From NCBI GenBank assembly GCA_021817605.1, contig JAKAUN010000009.1:80551-144550 (forward strand): DNA of 64,000 nt, in the 5' to 3' direction. Positions within the stretch are counted from its first letter, which is position 1, and every line of letters begins with the position of its first letter. The notes below the pieces were generated by a model. It was not told the DNA's origin and made no database searches. It saw only the letters and a program-made list of their open reading frames with translations. Shown here piece after piece: positions 45,056 to 54,554 of this stretch. The DNA is from Thermoplasmata archaeon (GTDB lineage: Archaea; Thermoplasmatota; Thermoplasmata; Lutacidiplasmatales; UBA184). The position numbers were made by a program, and so were the translations under genes.

Positions 45056-46126
45056 CTACCCCGTTTCCGTCCCGCGTCCGGAGCCCATAAGCTTCGGCCC
45101 CCGGGGCGCATAGATGTCCTCGGTGAGCGTGCTCTCCGCCGGCAGCGCGGTCGCCTCCGCCGCCTCGATCGCCGCCCGCACGCTCGCCTCTGCCGCCGAG
45201 ACGAGCTCTTCGCGAACGCCGGCGGCGAGAAGCCCGTTCTCGCTCATCCAGAGCTCGAGGCGGGCCACCGGGTCGTGGCGGCGGGCCCTTTCGGCCCAGT
45301 CGGGCGGCTGGTAGCGGCCCGGGTCGTCCGAGCTCGAGTGCGGGGTCATGCGGTAGAGCAGGAACTCGAGCAGCTCGGGGGGAGCCCCGTCGCGCAGCCT
45401 GCCAAGGGCCCCGGACAGCGCGGCGTAGGACGCCACGAAATCGGTCCCGTCGACCCGATGCCCGAGGAGGCCGTAGGCCCTCGCCTTGTCGGAGAGCTGG
45501 CGCACCGCGCTCTGGTGCTCGACGGGGACCGAGATCGCCCACTGGTTGTTCGTGCAGCAGAACAGGACCGGGACCTTCAGGACGCCGGCGAAATTGAGCC
45601 CGGCGTGGAAGTCGTTCGAACTGGTCGCCCCGTCGCCGAAGAAGGCGAGGACGACCCCGGCGGCCCGTCGCAGGCGCATCGCCTGGGCGACCCCGACCGC
45701 CTGGGAGATCTGCGTGCCGATGACCGAGGACATCGAGACGTAGTGCACGTCCCGGGCGCTCGGATGGCAGGGCATGTTCCGACCTAGCGCCGGGTCGAGG
45801 GCGTCCCCGAAGAGATGGTGGACGTACGTCGGCAGAGGATGGCCCCGGACCAGCGCGACCAGCTGCTCGCGAAGGCCGGGGAAGACCCAGTCCTCGGGGG
45901 CGCTGAGGAGCCCGGCCGCGACGTTGACCGCCTCCTGGCCGGTCGCCGCGCCGTAGAAGCCGACGCGTCCCTGGCGCTGGAGCGCCTGCATCCGCGCGTC
46001 CAGGGTCCGCGCCAGCACCATCCAGCGGTAGGCCGAAAGGAGCGTCCGAGCCCCTCCCTCGCCGAGGAGGGCTTCGACCTCGGAGGGGGAGTAGGGCAGG
46101 GGAACGAGCCCGGAGGATTCGCTCAT
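45056..46126 (-). CDS. 2-oxoacid dehydrogenase E1 component alpha subunit, second copy
   Basis: The 356-residue protein is a thiamine-diphosphate-binding E1 alpha subunit. It has FYGAATGQEAVNVAAGLL, the Mg/TPP motif [20 protein letters not shown] (G-D-G...N), NNQWAISVPVEHQSA and the phosphorylation-loop-like RMTPHSSSDDPGRY. It is clearly paralogous to the product at 48584-49660, sharing the TPP motif and TEDIY/FEDVF end. No separate E1-beta partner accompanies it, so it may share the single beta subunit and change substrate choice. It lies 166 nt downstream of E2 and 3 nt upstream of E3. The ATG at 46126 gives a standard N-terminus. Confidence 0.9.
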   Translation of the reverse strand: MSESSGLVPLPYSPSEVEALLGEGGARTLLSAYRWMVLARTLDARMQALQRQGRVGFYGAATGQEAVNVAAGLLSAPEDWVFPGLREQLVALVRGHPLPTYVHHLFGDALDPALGRNMPCHPSARDVHYVSMSSVIGTQISQAVGVAQAMRLRRAAGVVLAFFGDGATSSNDFHAGLNFAGVLKVPVLFCCTNNQWAISVPVEHQSAVRQLSDKARAYGLLGHRVDGTDFVASYAALSGALGRLRDGAPPELLEFLLYRMTPHSSSDDPGRYQPPDWAERARRHDPVARLELWMSENGLLAAGVREELVSAAEASVRAAIEAAEATALPAESTLTEDIYAPRGPKLMGSGRGTETG

Positions 46127-46292
46127 GGCGCCGCCTCCGTAACGGCCGCCGGTCTCGCGCGGAGCCTCGGGACCTTCGTGGTGACGGGCACGCCGGGCAC
46201 CCCGCGGCAGCCGAAGTGAGCCCCTGTCTTGAGCCCTGCTCTTCGCCGGCCGGCGGGGACCGCTCCGGTCACGAGGGAGGACCCGGGAGAGC

Positions 46293-47597
46293 TCAGGCGA
46301 GCTCGGCGAACATCTGGTGAGGGTCCTCGAGGTAGGACTTGACCGTCGCGAGGAACTGGGCACCCTCGTAGCCGTCGATCACCCGGTGGTCGAGCGAGAC
46401 GGACAGGTTCATCAGATCGGCCGGGCCGATCGTGCCGTCCGCCCGGTAGACCGGCCGACGTTGGATCTTGTGCACCCCTAGGATCGCCACCTCAGGGTAG
46501 TTGAGGATCGGCGTGGCGAGGACACCGCCCAGCGCGCCGAGGCTGGTGATGGTGAAGGTGCTCCCCGAGAGCTCGGAGCGGTCGAGCTTGCCGGCCCTCG
46601 CCCTTTCGGCGAGGTCCTGGATCTCCCGGGCGAGCTCCCGAAGGCTCTTCGTCCCCGCGTTGCGGATCACGGGCACGAGCAGACCGTCCGGCGCGGCGGT
46701 GGCGATCCCGATGTGGTAGGCCGAACGCACCAGAAGCTCGTTGCGAGCGTCGTCCATCGTGGCGTTGAGGCGCGGGTGCGCCCGCAGTCCCGCGACGACC
46801 CCCTTGACGATGAACGGAAGGTAGCTCAGCTTGACGCCGTTCTTCTCGACGTGCTTGGCCATCCGCTCGCGCAGCCGCACGAGCTCGCTCACGTCGATCT
46901 CCTCGACGTAGGTGAAGTGGGCGGCTCGGTGGACCGCCTCGCTCATGTGCTCGGAGATGACCCGACGGAGCCCGCGTATCGGAACGCGCTCGGCGACCTC
47001 CGAGGCGGGCGGGGGCGCCCGGGACGGGGCGGCCGGGCGGGGCGACGGAGGAGCCGCCGCTTCCCCCGAGGCCTGGGGGGACGCAGGAGTCGGGACGGCG
47101 AGGTCGGCCTCGGTGATCCGCCCGCCGGGGCCGGTCCCGCGCACGTGGGCGAGGTCGATCCCTCGCTCGGTCGCAAGGCGCCGCACGTGAGGGGACGCGA
47201 GCGGGGCCAACGAGCCCGTCGGGGCCCCCGCCGGGGGGACGGAAGGGGACGGAGCGGAGGAAGCGGCGAGTGCCGCCGGCGGCGGGGACGGGGCCTGGGC
47301 GTTCGGCGTCGCTAAAGCCGCTGCCTCGCCTCCCGAGGGGGGCGTCGCGGGGCCCGCACCCCCGGCGTCGATCGTCACGAGGAGCCCGCCCACCTTCACC
47401 TTCTCGCCGACCTGGGCGTGGATCTTGACGACAGTGCCGCTCTTGGGCGACGGGATCTCGACGTTGGCCTTGTCGGTGAGGACGCTCACGAGGGGGGCAT
47501 CCTCGCGGACGGTCGCCCCTTCCTTCACGAACCACTGGACGATCTCGCCCTCGGCGACTCCCTCGCCGATATCCGGAAGACGGAACTCGTAGACCAT
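46293..47597 (-). CDS. pdhC: 2-oxoacid dehydrogenase E2 (lipoamide acyltransferase)
   Basis: The 434-residue core protein has an N-terminal lipoyl domain with the modified Lys in LTDKANVEIPSP (residue about 43). A Pro/Ala-rich hinge follows, then a peripheral-subunit-binding domain SPHVRRLATERGIDLAHVRG near 145, a second hinge, and the catalytic domain ending with the active-site motif DHRVIDGYEGAQFL near 400. It carries acyl groups from E1 to CoA. Whether the complex prefers pyruvate or branched-chain oxoacids cannot be read here; the related complex of Thermoplasma acidophilum accepts both. The ATG is 12 nt from the E1-beta stop. Confidence 0.95.
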   Translation of the reverse strand: MVYEFRLPDIGEGVAEGEIVQWFVKEGATVREDAPLVSVLTDKANVEIPSPKSGTVVKIHAQVGEKVKVGGLLVTIDAGGAGPATPPSGGEAAALATPNAQAPSPPPAALAASSAPSPSVPPAGAPTGSLAPLASPHVRRLATERGIDLAHVRGTGPGGRITEADLAVPTPASPQASGEAAAPPSPRPAAPSRAPPPASEVAERVPIRGLRRVISEHMSEAVHRAAHFTYVEEIDVSELVRLRERMAKHVEKNGVKLSYLPFIVKGVVAGLRAHPRLNATMDDARNELLVRSAYHIGIATAAPDGLLVPVIRNAGTKSLRELAREIQDLAERARAGKLDRSELSGSTFTITSLGALGGVLATPILNYPEVAILGVHKIQRRPVYRADGTIGPADLMNLSVSLDHRVIDGYEGAQFLATVKSYLEDPHQMFAELA

Positions 47598-47609
47598 GGG
47601 AGCTTTGCC

Positions 47610-48587
47610 TCAGGCCGCCCGGACCGCCGCGCGCGCGGCGGCGACGATCTTCTCGGTGTTCGGCAGGTACAGCTGCTCAAGAGCGTAGGGGAACGGCGTG
47701 TCGAAGCCGGTGACGCGGGCCACGGGAGCCTTGAGCGAGTAGAGCGCCTTCTCGGCGAGCAGCGCGGCGAGCTCGGCGCCGAAGCCGCAGAAGCGCGCCG
47801 CCTCATGCACGATCACCGCGCGTCCGGTCTTCTCGACCGAGGCGATCACCGCGGATTCGTCCAGGGGCGAGAGGGTCCTGAGGTCGAGCAGCTCGGCCGA
47901 GACCCCCTCTTTCTCGAGGACGGCCGCGGCCTCCTCGGCCGCAGGGACCATCGCGCCGTAGGCGAACAGGCTCACGTCGGTACCCTCCCGCACCGTGCGC
48001 GCGACGCCGAAGGGGACCCGGTGGTCGCCGTCGGGGACCTCCCCCGTGACCGAGCGGTAGATCCGCTTCGGCTCGAGGAACACCACCGGGTCCTCGTCGT
48101 GGATCGCGGTGAGGAGCAGCCCCTTCGCATCGGCGGGGGTAGAGGGGACGACGACCTTGAGCCCCGCGGTGTGGCAGAAGTACGCTTCGGTGCTCTGCGA
48201 GTGGTAGATTCCGCCCCGGATCCCGCCCCCGTAGGGGGTCCGGACGACCACGTGACAGGGGAACTGGCCACCGGAGCGGTAGCGCATCTTGGCCATCTCG
48301 CTCACGATCTGGTCGAACGCCGGATAGATGAAATCCAGGAACTGGATCTCGGCGACGGGCTTGAGGCCATAGAGGGCAAGACCGATCGCCGAGCCGATGA
48401 TCCCTGTCTCCGAGAGGGGCGTGTCGACGACCCGCTCGGCACCGAACTCCTTGAAGAGCCCCTCGGTCGCACGGAAGACCCCTCCGTTCGTCCCGACGTC
48501 CTCGCCGAGGACGACGACATCCGGGTCGGTACGCATCGCCTCCGCCAGGCCGCGGTTGATCGCCTGGACGAGCGTGAGGGAGCTCAT
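47610..48587 (-). CDS. pdhB: 2-oxoacid dehydrogenase E1 component beta subunit
   Basis: The 325-residue beta subunit has [18 protein letters not shown], then [36 protein letters not shown] and [20 protein letters not shown] with the catalytic His. The C-terminal transketolase-like domain has [20 protein letters not shown]. It pairs with an alpha subunit to decarboxylate a 2-oxoacid and acylate E2. It is the only beta gene beside two alpha genes. Its ATG overlaps the first alpha gene's stop (ATGA). Confidence 0.95.
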   Translation of the reverse strand: MSSLTLVQAINRGLAEAMRTDPDVVVLGEDVGTNGGVFRATEGLFKEFGAERVVDTPLSETGIIGSAIGLALYGLKPVAEIQFLDFIYPAFDQIVSEMAKMRYRSGGQFPCHVVVRTPYGGGIRGGIYHSQSTEAYFCHTAGLKVVVPSTPADAKGLLLTAIHDEDPVVFLEPKRIYRSVTGEVPDGDHRVPFGVARTVREGTDVSLFAYGAMVPAAEEAAAVLEKEGVSAELLDLRTLSPLDESAVIASVEKTGRAVIVHEAARFCGFGAELAALLAEKALYSLKAPVARVTGFDTPFPYALEQLYLPNTEKIVAAARAAVRAA

Positions 48588-49660
48588 CGGGAGCGCCCCT
48601 CCTCAGGAGGCAGGGTTCCCGCCGCCTCGCTCTCCTCGCGGAGCCGAGGGGTGAGGGTCGCGAAGACGTCCTCGAAGAGCGAGGCGGAAGGCGGGGAGCC
48701 TGCGCTCTCGGCCGCCGTCACGGCTTGGGCGACTCGGCTGCGTGCCTCCTCCCAGATGCGGTCGATCCCGGCCTGGTCGAGGGCGCCGCAGCTGCGGAGC
48801 TCCTCCTCGACCCGGTGTACCGGGTCGCCGCGCCTGGCCTCCTCGACCTCGCGGTCGGAACGGTAGCGGTGCGGATCGTCCGAGGTAGAATGCGGGCCGA
48901 GCCGGTAGACCTGGGCCTCGATGAGGGTCGGTCCTCCGCCCTCGACCGCCTTGCGACGTGCGTCGGAGACGGCGGAGTAGACCGCGCGGAGATCGTTGCC
49001 GTCGACCACGACCCCCGCGAAGCCGTACGCCTCCGCCTTCTCGGCGAGCGTGGTGCTTTGGGTCTGTCGCGCCCGAGGGAGGGAGATCGCCCACTGGTTG
49101 TTCTGGCAGAAGAAGACGGTGGGCGTGCGGAAGACGCCGGCGAAGTTGAGCCCGGCGTGGAAGTCGTTCGAGCTGGTCGCGCCGTCGCCGAAGTAGGCGA
49201 TCGTCACCGCGGACTCCTTGCGTCGCTGCATCCCCATCGCCGCCCCGACCGCCTGCGTGATCTGCGTGCCGATCGGGCTCGAGGCGGAGACGAAGTGGAC
49301 CTGACGGAACGCAAAATGGTTGGGCATCTGGCGCCCCTTGCTGAGGTCGTTCACGTTCCCCCAGAGCTGGTCGACTATCGCCTGCAGCGGGACGCCGCGC
49401 ACGAGGGCCACCGAGAGCTCGCGGTAGGCCGGGAAGACCCAGTCGGGAGGCCGAAGCGCGAGGGCCGAGCCGACCAGCGCGGCCTCCTGGCCGGAGTGCG
49501 GCGCGTAGAAGCCGATGCGGCCCTGCCGCTGGAGCGCGATGGCCCGCTCGTCCAGGACGCGGGCGAGCACCATCGTCCTGAGGGCGTTCTCGACCTGCGG
49601 GACGGGTAGCTCGACGCTCTCCGGGGGGGCTCGGGCGGGGGTCACGCTACTCTCGGCCAC
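48584..49660 (-). CDS. pdhA: 2-oxoacid dehydrogenase E1 component alpha subunit, first copy
   Basis: The 358-residue alpha subunit has [20 protein letters not shown], the TPP/Mg motif [39 protein letters not shown] and [15 protein letters not shown]. It heads the operon. A TATA box (ATTTTATAAT, minus strand, 49691-49700) is 35 nt before the GTG at 49660. The longer reading to 49825 crosses that promoter and is rejected. It is a good match to the branched-chain/pyruvate E1 alpha class. Confidence 0.95.
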   Translation of the reverse strand: MAESSVTPARAPPESVELPVPQVENALRTMVLARVLDERAIALQRQGRIGFYAPHSGQEAALVGSALALRPPDWVFPAYRELSVALVRGVPLQAIVDQLWGNVNDLSKGRQMPNHFAFRQVHFVSASSPIGTQITQAVGAAMGMQRRKESAVTIAYFGDGATSSNDFHAGLNFAGVFRTPTVFFCQNNQWAISLPRARQTQSTTLAEKAEAYGFAGVVVDGNDLRAVYSAVSDARRKAVEGGGPTLIEAQVYRLGPHSTSDDPHRYRSDREVEEARRGDPVHRVEEELRSCGALDQAGIDRIWEEARSRVAQAVTAAESAGSPPSASLFEDVFATLTPRLREESEAAGTLPPEEGRSR

Positions 49661-49690
49661 GAGGATCCTCGGTCCACGACGGATGCTCCG

Positions 49691-49700
49691 ATTATAAAAT
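49691..49700 (-). promoter_or_regulatory. TATA box of the 2-oxoacid dehydrogenase operon
   Basis: ATTTTATAAT on the minus strand lies 35 nt before the GTG at 49660 and is the only evident promoter for the seven-gene operon. Confidence 0.65.
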
Positions 49701-49839
49701 TCACCGGAACTGTTTCGGCCGTGAACCCCGCGCCGGGTCGGGCGGCCCGCAACGCCCTTCGAGGAGCCGTAGCGCGTCCTTCCCGATGCATCGACAGACC
49801 TATTAGGGATAGAACACCGCGCCACGCCCCCGAGGATCG

Positions 49840-50829
49840 ATGACCCTAGCGAGCTCCCCCGCGATAGAAACCCGGGGTCTCACCCGCCTGTTCGAAAGCC
49901 GCAAGGGGTTCCTCTTTCGCGAGATCACCCGGACCGAGGCCCTCCGGGGCATCGACCTCGAGGTCGAGCGCGGCGCGATCTTCGGCCTCCTCGGCCCCAA
50001 CGGCGCCGGGAAGACGACCCTCACGAAGATCCTCTCGACGCTGCTCCTCCCGAGTGCGGGAGTCGCCCGCGTACTGGGCCATGACGTCTCGCGCGAGACC
50101 GCCTGGCTCCGTCCGAGGATCGGACTGGTCCTCGGCGGGGAGCGCGGTCTCTACAACCGCATCAGCGGCCGCGAGAACCTCCGCTACTTCGCCGATCTCT
50201 ACGGCGTGCCGCTCGGCGAGCGGGAGCGCCGCATCGACGAGATGCTCGAGCGCGTCGACCTGGTCGAGTCGGCCGACCGTCGCGTCGAGGAGTACTCGCG
50301 CGGCATGAAGCAGAAGCTCCACCTCGCGCGCGGGGTCCTCCACCGTCCTGAGATCCTGTTCCTGGACGAGCCGACGATCGGACTCGACCCGAAGAGCGCC
50401 CGGGAGACCCGCAAGCTCATCCGCTCGCTCGTAAGCGACGGGGTGACGATCTTCCTGACGACGCACTACATGTTCGAGGCGGAGGAGCTCTGCCCGCGCA
50501 TCGCCGTCCTCTCCAAGGGTCGGATCGTGGCGATGGACTCGGTCGACGCCCTGCGCCGCCTCGTCGGCGGGGACCGGACCCTCGAAGCGGAGGCGTACGG
50601 CTTTGACGATAGGGAACTGGAGGCGCTGCGTGCCCTCCCGGGGGTCTCGAAGGTCGTCACGGAGGAGTTCGGGCCGGTGATGCGCCTCACGCTGAGGGTC
50701 CGCACCGGCGACCTCGGCCTCGAGGAGGTCCGTAGCGTCCTTGCAGGACGCCCCGAGCTCTCCCTTCGCGAGCGGCGCACGTCGCTCGAGGATGTCTACC
50801 TCGACCTCGTGGAGGAGGAGGCCCGATGA
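49840..50829 (+). CDS. ABC transporter ATP-binding protein (DrrA/ABC-2 type)
   Basis: The 329-residue ATPase has Walker A in LLGPNGAGKTTLTKIL near residue 50. The signature is in EEYSRGMKQKLHLARGVL near 150 (S-R-G-M-K-Q), Walker B in EILFLDEPTIGLDPKS near 170, and the switch His in FLTTHYMFEAEELCPR. A C-terminal extension of about 90 residues is usual for DrrA-type export ATPases. It energises export by the two permeases encoded next. A TATA-like CCTATTAGG at 49799-49807 precedes the ATG by about 37 nt. Confidence 0.95.
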   Translation: MTLASSPAIETRGLTRLFESRKGFLFREITRTEALRGIDLEVERGAIFGLLGPNGAGKTTLTKILSTLLLPSAGVARVLGHDVSRETAWLRPRIGLVLGGERGLYNRISGRENLRYFADLYGVPLGERERRIDEMLERVDLVESADRRVEEYSRGMKQKLHLARGVLHRPEILFLDEPTIGLDPKSARETRKLIRSLVSDGVTIFLTTHYMFEAEELCPRIAVLSKGRIVAMDSVDALRRLVGGDRTLEAEAYGFDDRELEALRALPGVSKVVTEEFGPVMRLTLRVRTGDLGLEEVRSVLAGRPELSLRERRTSLEDVYLDLVEEEAR

Positions 50830-51638
50830 GGCCGGGGGCCAAGCGCACGGGCTTTTCGGCCCGACGCTCGACCCTCGCCGCGCTGAGGCTCTCGGTCCTG
50901 CAGTTCATGGCCGACCCCCAGTGGCTCGTCCCTTCGATGATCGCCCCGGTGATCTTCGGGATCGTCTCCTTCGAGCTGTTCCGTGGCGCCGGTCGCTACT
51001 ACCTCACCTACGCGATCCTCGGCGCCGGCATGATGAGCATGTGGGGCCAGACCCTCTACGGCAGCGGCTGGGCGACCGGGCAGGACCGCAACTTCGGCAC
51101 CCTCGAGCCCACGATCCAGGCCCCGACCCCGTACGTGTACGTCGTGCTCGGCCGCGTCCTCTGGAACGTCGTCTCCGGCCTCCTCGGCGGGCTCATCGTC
51201 TTCGGGGTGGTCGTGGCCTTCGCGGGGAGCCCGCCGACGGTCCCGAACCCGCTGCTCTTCGCCGTGCTGTTCGTCTTCGTCCTCCTCACGCTCGCCGCCG
51301 TCGGCGTCGTCTTCGCCGCTTTCTACGTCTACACCCGCTACGCCGGGTTCATCCAGAACATCGGCGAGTTCGCCTTCTACGTCGGGACCGGCTGCATGTT
51401 CCCCATCGTCCTGCTTCCGTTCTGGAGCAATCCGGCGTCGCTCCTGTTCCCGCCGACCTGGGCGCTCGACGCGCTCAGGTTCGAGGCGATCCCGGGCTAC
51501 GCCGGCCTCTCCTGGGGGTTCGGCTGGGACCTCCTCGGGGCGGTCGCCACGACGGCGATCTACCTGGCGATCGCCGGGGCGGTCTTCCACCGCGTCGAGC
51601 GCCACGTGCTCGAGACCGGGCACCTTTCCGAGTACTGA
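50826..51638 (+). CDS. ABC-2 type permease, first subunit
   Basis: The 270-residue protein has six helices and an N-terminal amphipathic stretch, with GSGWATGQDRNFGTLEPTIQ between helices 2 and 3. That segment corresponds to the conserved E-x-x-x-G-T-x-E coupling region of ABC-2 exporters. Its ATG overlaps the ATPase stop (ATGA), so the two are translationally coupled. The substrate (drug, lipid or polysaccharide) is not evident. Confidence 0.85.
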   Translation: MRPGAKRTGFSARRSTLAALRLSVLQFMADPQWLVPSMIAPVIFGIVSFELFRGAGRYYLTYAILGAGMMSMWGQTLYGSGWATGQDRNFGTLEPTIQAPTPYVYVVLGRVLWNVVSGLLGGLIVFGVVVAFAGSPPTVPNPLLFAVLFVFVLLTLAAVGVVFAAFYVYTRYAGFIQNIGEFAFYVGTGCMFPIVLLPFWSNPASLLFPPTWALDALRFEAIPGYAGLSWGFGWDLLGAVATTAIYLAIAGAVFHRVERHVLETGHLSEY

Positions 51639-51653
51639 GGAGGACGACGGTCG

Positions 51654-52463
51654 ATGACGGAGAACGGGACGAGGGCCTCCTTCCTCAGGACGTTCTGGAC
51701 GAACGCGGTCTTCGCGCCACGCACGAGCCTCGGCTTCATGCGGATCGATTTCGTCCTCGGGACGGTCTTCGTCGTCCCGCTCACCCAGATGGCGTTCTTC
51801 GCCCTGGTCGACCAGCTCGGGGGGATGACGAACCAGATCGCGTTCACGGCGATCGGCAACGCCGTGGCGACCGTCACCTACTCGAGCGTCTTTTCCGTCT
51901 GCCAGACGACCGACCACGAGAAGGAGTACGGGACGATGGAGCACCTCCTCGTCTCCCCCGCGAACCGGGCGGCGCTCTACGTCGGACGAGGACTCATTCC
52001 GATCCTCATCTCCCTCGCCACCGTGACGGTCGGGCTCGTCTACGCCGCGCTGTTCTTCGGAGCGGTCATCCCGCCGGCCCACCTTCTCGCGGTGGCGGCG
52101 TCGGTCACCCTCACCGCCTTCGCGATGGTCGGCTTCGGTCTCCTCCTGGGAGGGGTCGCGCTCTACCTTCGCACCTCCATCATCCTCGGCAACATCTTCC
52201 TCTTCGTCGGCCTCTTGCTCTCGGGAGTGAACTTCCCCGTGAGCGCGCTCCCTGTCCCCCTCCAGGTGCTCGGAGAGGCGATCCCTCTCACCTGGGGCCT
52301 CGCCGCGATCCGTTCCGCCATCACCGGGGGCGTGACTCCCGCCCTCTGGTGGCTGTGGGCGGCGGTGGCGGTCGCGGCGGCGATCTCCTTCGCCGCCGCC
52401 CTGGGCCTCTGGAAGGTCTTCGAGCGCCGGGCCCTCGCCACCGGGAGCATCGCCCGCTTCTGA
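51654..52463 (+). CDS. ABC-2 type permease, second subunit
   Basis: The 269-residue, six-helix permease contains QTTDHEKEYGTMEHLLVSPA, the coupling motif between helices 2 and 3, followed by three more helices and GVNFPVSALPVPLQVLGEAI before the last helix. It starts 15 nt after the first permease, with AGGAGG upstream of the ATG. The two permeases are related but not close, so the exporter is probably a heterodimer of membrane subunits on one ATPase. Confidence 0.85.
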   Translation: MTENGTRASFLRTFWTNAVFAPRTSLGFMRIDFVLGTVFVVPLTQMAFFALVDQLGGMTNQIAFTAIGNAVATVTYSSVFSVCQTTDHEKEYGTMEHLLVSPANRAALYVGRGLIPILISLATVTVGLVYAALFFGAVIPPAHLLAVAASVTLTAFAMVGFGLLLGGVALYLRTSIILGNIFLFVGLLLSGVNFPVSALPVPLQVLGEAIPLTWGLAAIRSAITGGVTPALWWLWAAVAVAAAISFAAALGLWKVFERRALATGSIARF

Positions 52464-52491
52464 TCCTGGGGCCCGAAGGGCCGGGACAATC

Positions 52492-52500
52492 CATTTTGTA
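52492..52500 (+). promoter_or_regulatory. TATA-like box of the IS630-derived gene
   Basis: CATTTTGTA is centred 28 nt before the ATG at 52524. Confidence 0.45.
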
Positions 52501-52523
52501 GGGGCGGCGCCTCGAACCCTTCG

Positions 52524-53531
52524 ATGCGCCGCGCCCCTCGGATCGCGCTCGCGCCGGAGGAGGAGGTCGTCCTCGAGCGATGGGCACGCGAGGAGAGGGG
52601 CGGCCGGCGGCTCGCCTTGCGCTCGCGCATCGTTCTCGGCGCGGCGCGCGGCCGGACGAACGCGGAGATCGCCGCCGATCTTGCCACGCACCCGGAGACG
52701 GTCGCCCGCTGGCGCACGCGCTTCGTGACGAACGGCCTCGAAGGGGTCGAGCGCGAGGCGCCGCGCTCCGGCGATCCGCGACGCGTTGCACCCTCGGTCG
52801 TGGCGCGGATACTGGAGGCGAGCACCGACCTCGGCGCCACCCCCGCCCAAGGGTGGAGCACGCGGTCGCTCGCCCGTACCCTTAACGTGAACCACATGCT
52901 CGTCCACCGCGTCTGGAAGGCCCACGGGCTCGTCGACCGCGATGCGCCCAAGGCTTCCGGGGAGGGGGGGGCCCGGGTCGAGCTCGTCGGAGCCCTGCGC
53001 ACCCCCGAGCTCCGCGCCGTCGTCTTCGCCGTCCGCTCGCAGGGCGGTTCCCTCGCCGACGGACCCGGGGGCCCGTCACTCGGTCCGGAGGTCCGGCTGG
53101 ACGCCCTGGTCTCCGACCCGCGGGCGGCGGCGCAACGGATCCTCGAAGCCGTGCGCCGTCTCCGTAGGACCCGCGTCGCCGCCAGCTCAAGGGGCAGCTC
53201 GGCGGCACCGCTTTTGGTCTTCCTTCGCGGGATCGAGCGCGCGACGCCGCCTGCCACCCGCCTCGACATCGTGGCCGACTGCCGCCCCACGCGCCTCGGC
53301 GCCCGGACCCTCGCCTGGCTCGAGGCACATCCTCGTTTCCGGCTCTACGCGACCCAGCCCCGCCAGAGCTGGTCGTCGGCGGTCGCGTCGTGGATGGCCC
53401 GATGGGAGCACCGCCCCCTATCCCGCGAAAGCTTCCGCAACGCCCGCGCGTTCGCCGCGGCGCTCCCCCCTGCCCCGCCCGGGAGGAGACGCGCGGTCGA
53501 ACGGCTCTCCTGGCGCGCTCCCCCTGCCTAG
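52524..53531 (+). CDS. IS630-type transposase derivative lacking catalytic residues (probable exapted DNA-binding protein)
   Basis: The 335-residue product follows the IS630/Tc1-mariner plan throughout. A helix-turn-helix region reads RGRTNAEIAADLATHPETVARW, a second HTH reads GWSTRSLARTLNVNHMLVHRVWKAHGL, and a C-terminal part aligns with the RNase H-like domain (AHPRFRLYATQPRQSWSSAV). The first catalytic Asp (normally VDEKSQ) is replaced in VFAVRSQGG, and the final Glu (normally SWLNxVERWF) reads SWSSAVASWM. Only the middle Asp in LDIVADCRP remains. It is uninterrupted and has its own TATA-like box at 52492-52500, so it looks maintained. A regulator role is an inference. Confidence 0.75.
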   Translation: MRRAPRIALAPEEEVVLERWAREERGGRRLALRSRIVLGAARGRTNAEIAADLATHPETVARWRTRFVTNGLEGVEREAPRSGDPRRVAPSVVARILEASTDLGATPAQGWSTRSLARTLNVNHMLVHRVWKAHGLVDRDAPKASGEGGARVELVGALRTPELRAVVFAVRSQGGSLADGPGGPSLGPEVRLDALVSDPRAAAQRILEAVRRLRRTRVAASSRGSSAAPLLVFLRGIERATPPATRLDIVADCRPTRLGARTLAWLEAHPRFRLYATQPRQSWSSAVASWMARWEHRPLSRESFRNARAFAAALPPAPPGRRRAVERLSWRAPPA

Positions 53532-53678
53532 GGGGGGTGCGAGACGGCGACGGTCCTTCGGACCGCCGCCCCGCGCGCGGCGCCTTGACCCTCCCCCGTC
53601 GCTCCCCGCTCTTGGGTCGGCAGGTTATCCGAGGCACGGGGATACCCTCAAGTGGCCTGAGGCCTCCTGCTTGGAACG

Positions 53679-54461
53679 GTGGGGGAGAACCGCGGAACGC
53701 CGACCCCGCCCGCCGGGCCGCGTCTCGTTTCGGCCCACCCTCCCGGCGAACGGTCCCCGCGTCGGTCCGGGCCCTTTTCTTCGAGGGGCAGTCGGCGGAG
53801 CTCCCGGCCCGGCCCGAAAGACCGGCTCGCCGCAACCGGGCGGACCGACCGGCAGCACGGGAGCCGCGGCGGGCCCTCCCTCGGCGTCGCCGTCCGGGGA
53901 GCCTCCGCCTCGCGCTGGGCCGGCCAGAGAGCCCTCGGTCCGCCGCTACCTCAGCTCAGGCGGAGGCGCCGGCCCCGAGCCACCCGGATCTGGGTCGGGG
54001 CCACCCTCGTTGTGGTGGGGCTCCTGGTCGTGGTCGGGGTCGATGTCCTTTCCTCCCAGCCGACGAGCCGGCAGATGCCGGCGGGGGCAGAGTGGACGAT
54101 CACCCCGACGACGCTCACCGAGGTGACAGCGCACATCCGCTGGTCCGGAGCGACCAACTTCTCGAGGATCTTCGTAAGCTTCCAGCAACCGGATTGCGCC
54201 ATCCCGAAGGGGATCGTGGCGAGCCATTCGGGCGGCAACGGATCGTTCTCCGTGGTCCTGGAGCCTGGGATCTCCTACTTTCTCTATGGGTGCTTCTTCG
54301 GCCCCACGCCGTCCGGCGGGTCGCCCCCGACGGCGCTCTTCACGCTCTCGCTCACGGGGGGACTCACCGTCAGCGAGGTGGTGGCCCTCATGATGGTCGT
54401 GATCGGGATCGTCCTCGTGGTGGTCGGGCTTCGGCGGATCGGCTACCGCCTCTGGAGATGA
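53679..54461 (+). CDS. Two-helix membrane protein with exported beta domain
   Basis: The convincing part starts with a basic segment and a helix WVGATLVVVGLLVVVGVDVL at about residue 105. It has an outside domain of about 95 residues with two Cys (QQPDCAIP and LYGCFFG) and ends in a second helix VVALMMVVIGIVLVVVGL with a basic tail. The only in-frame start upstream is a GTG at 53679, which gives a 100-residue Pro/Arg-rich cytoplasmic arm. That arm may not be real. The plan resembles the smaller gene at 56785. The function is unknown. Confidence 0.55.
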   Translation: MGENRGTPTPPAGPRLVSAHPPGERSPRRSGPFSSRGSRRSSRPGPKDRLAATGRTDRQHGSRGGPSLGVAVRGASASRWAGQRALGPPLPQLRRRRRPRATRIWVGATLVVVGLLVVVGVDVLSSQPTSRQMPAGAEWTITPTTLTEVTAHIRWSGATNFSRIFVSFQQPDCAIPKGIVASHSGGNGSFSVVLEPGISYFLYGCFFGPTPSGGSPPTALFTLSLTGGLTVSEVVALMMVVIGIVLVVVGLRRIGYRLWR

Positions 54462-54554
54462 CCGTCCGAAGCCCGCCGCCGCTGCGGCCGTGCGTTCGAG
54501 ACGGGCAGGGAACGACCGACCCCGGGTCGCGCTCCCCGTGCGAGACGGCGGAGC

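Noticed and set aside
43412..45787. 791-codon plus-strand frame across the E3/E1 region
   Set aside because: It is antisense to lpdA and E1-alpha, and its composition is shadow-like.
50796..52925. 709-codon minus-strand open frame opposite the ABC permeases
   Set aside because: It is Glu/Arg/Asp-rich shadow sequence spanning several real plus-strand genes.
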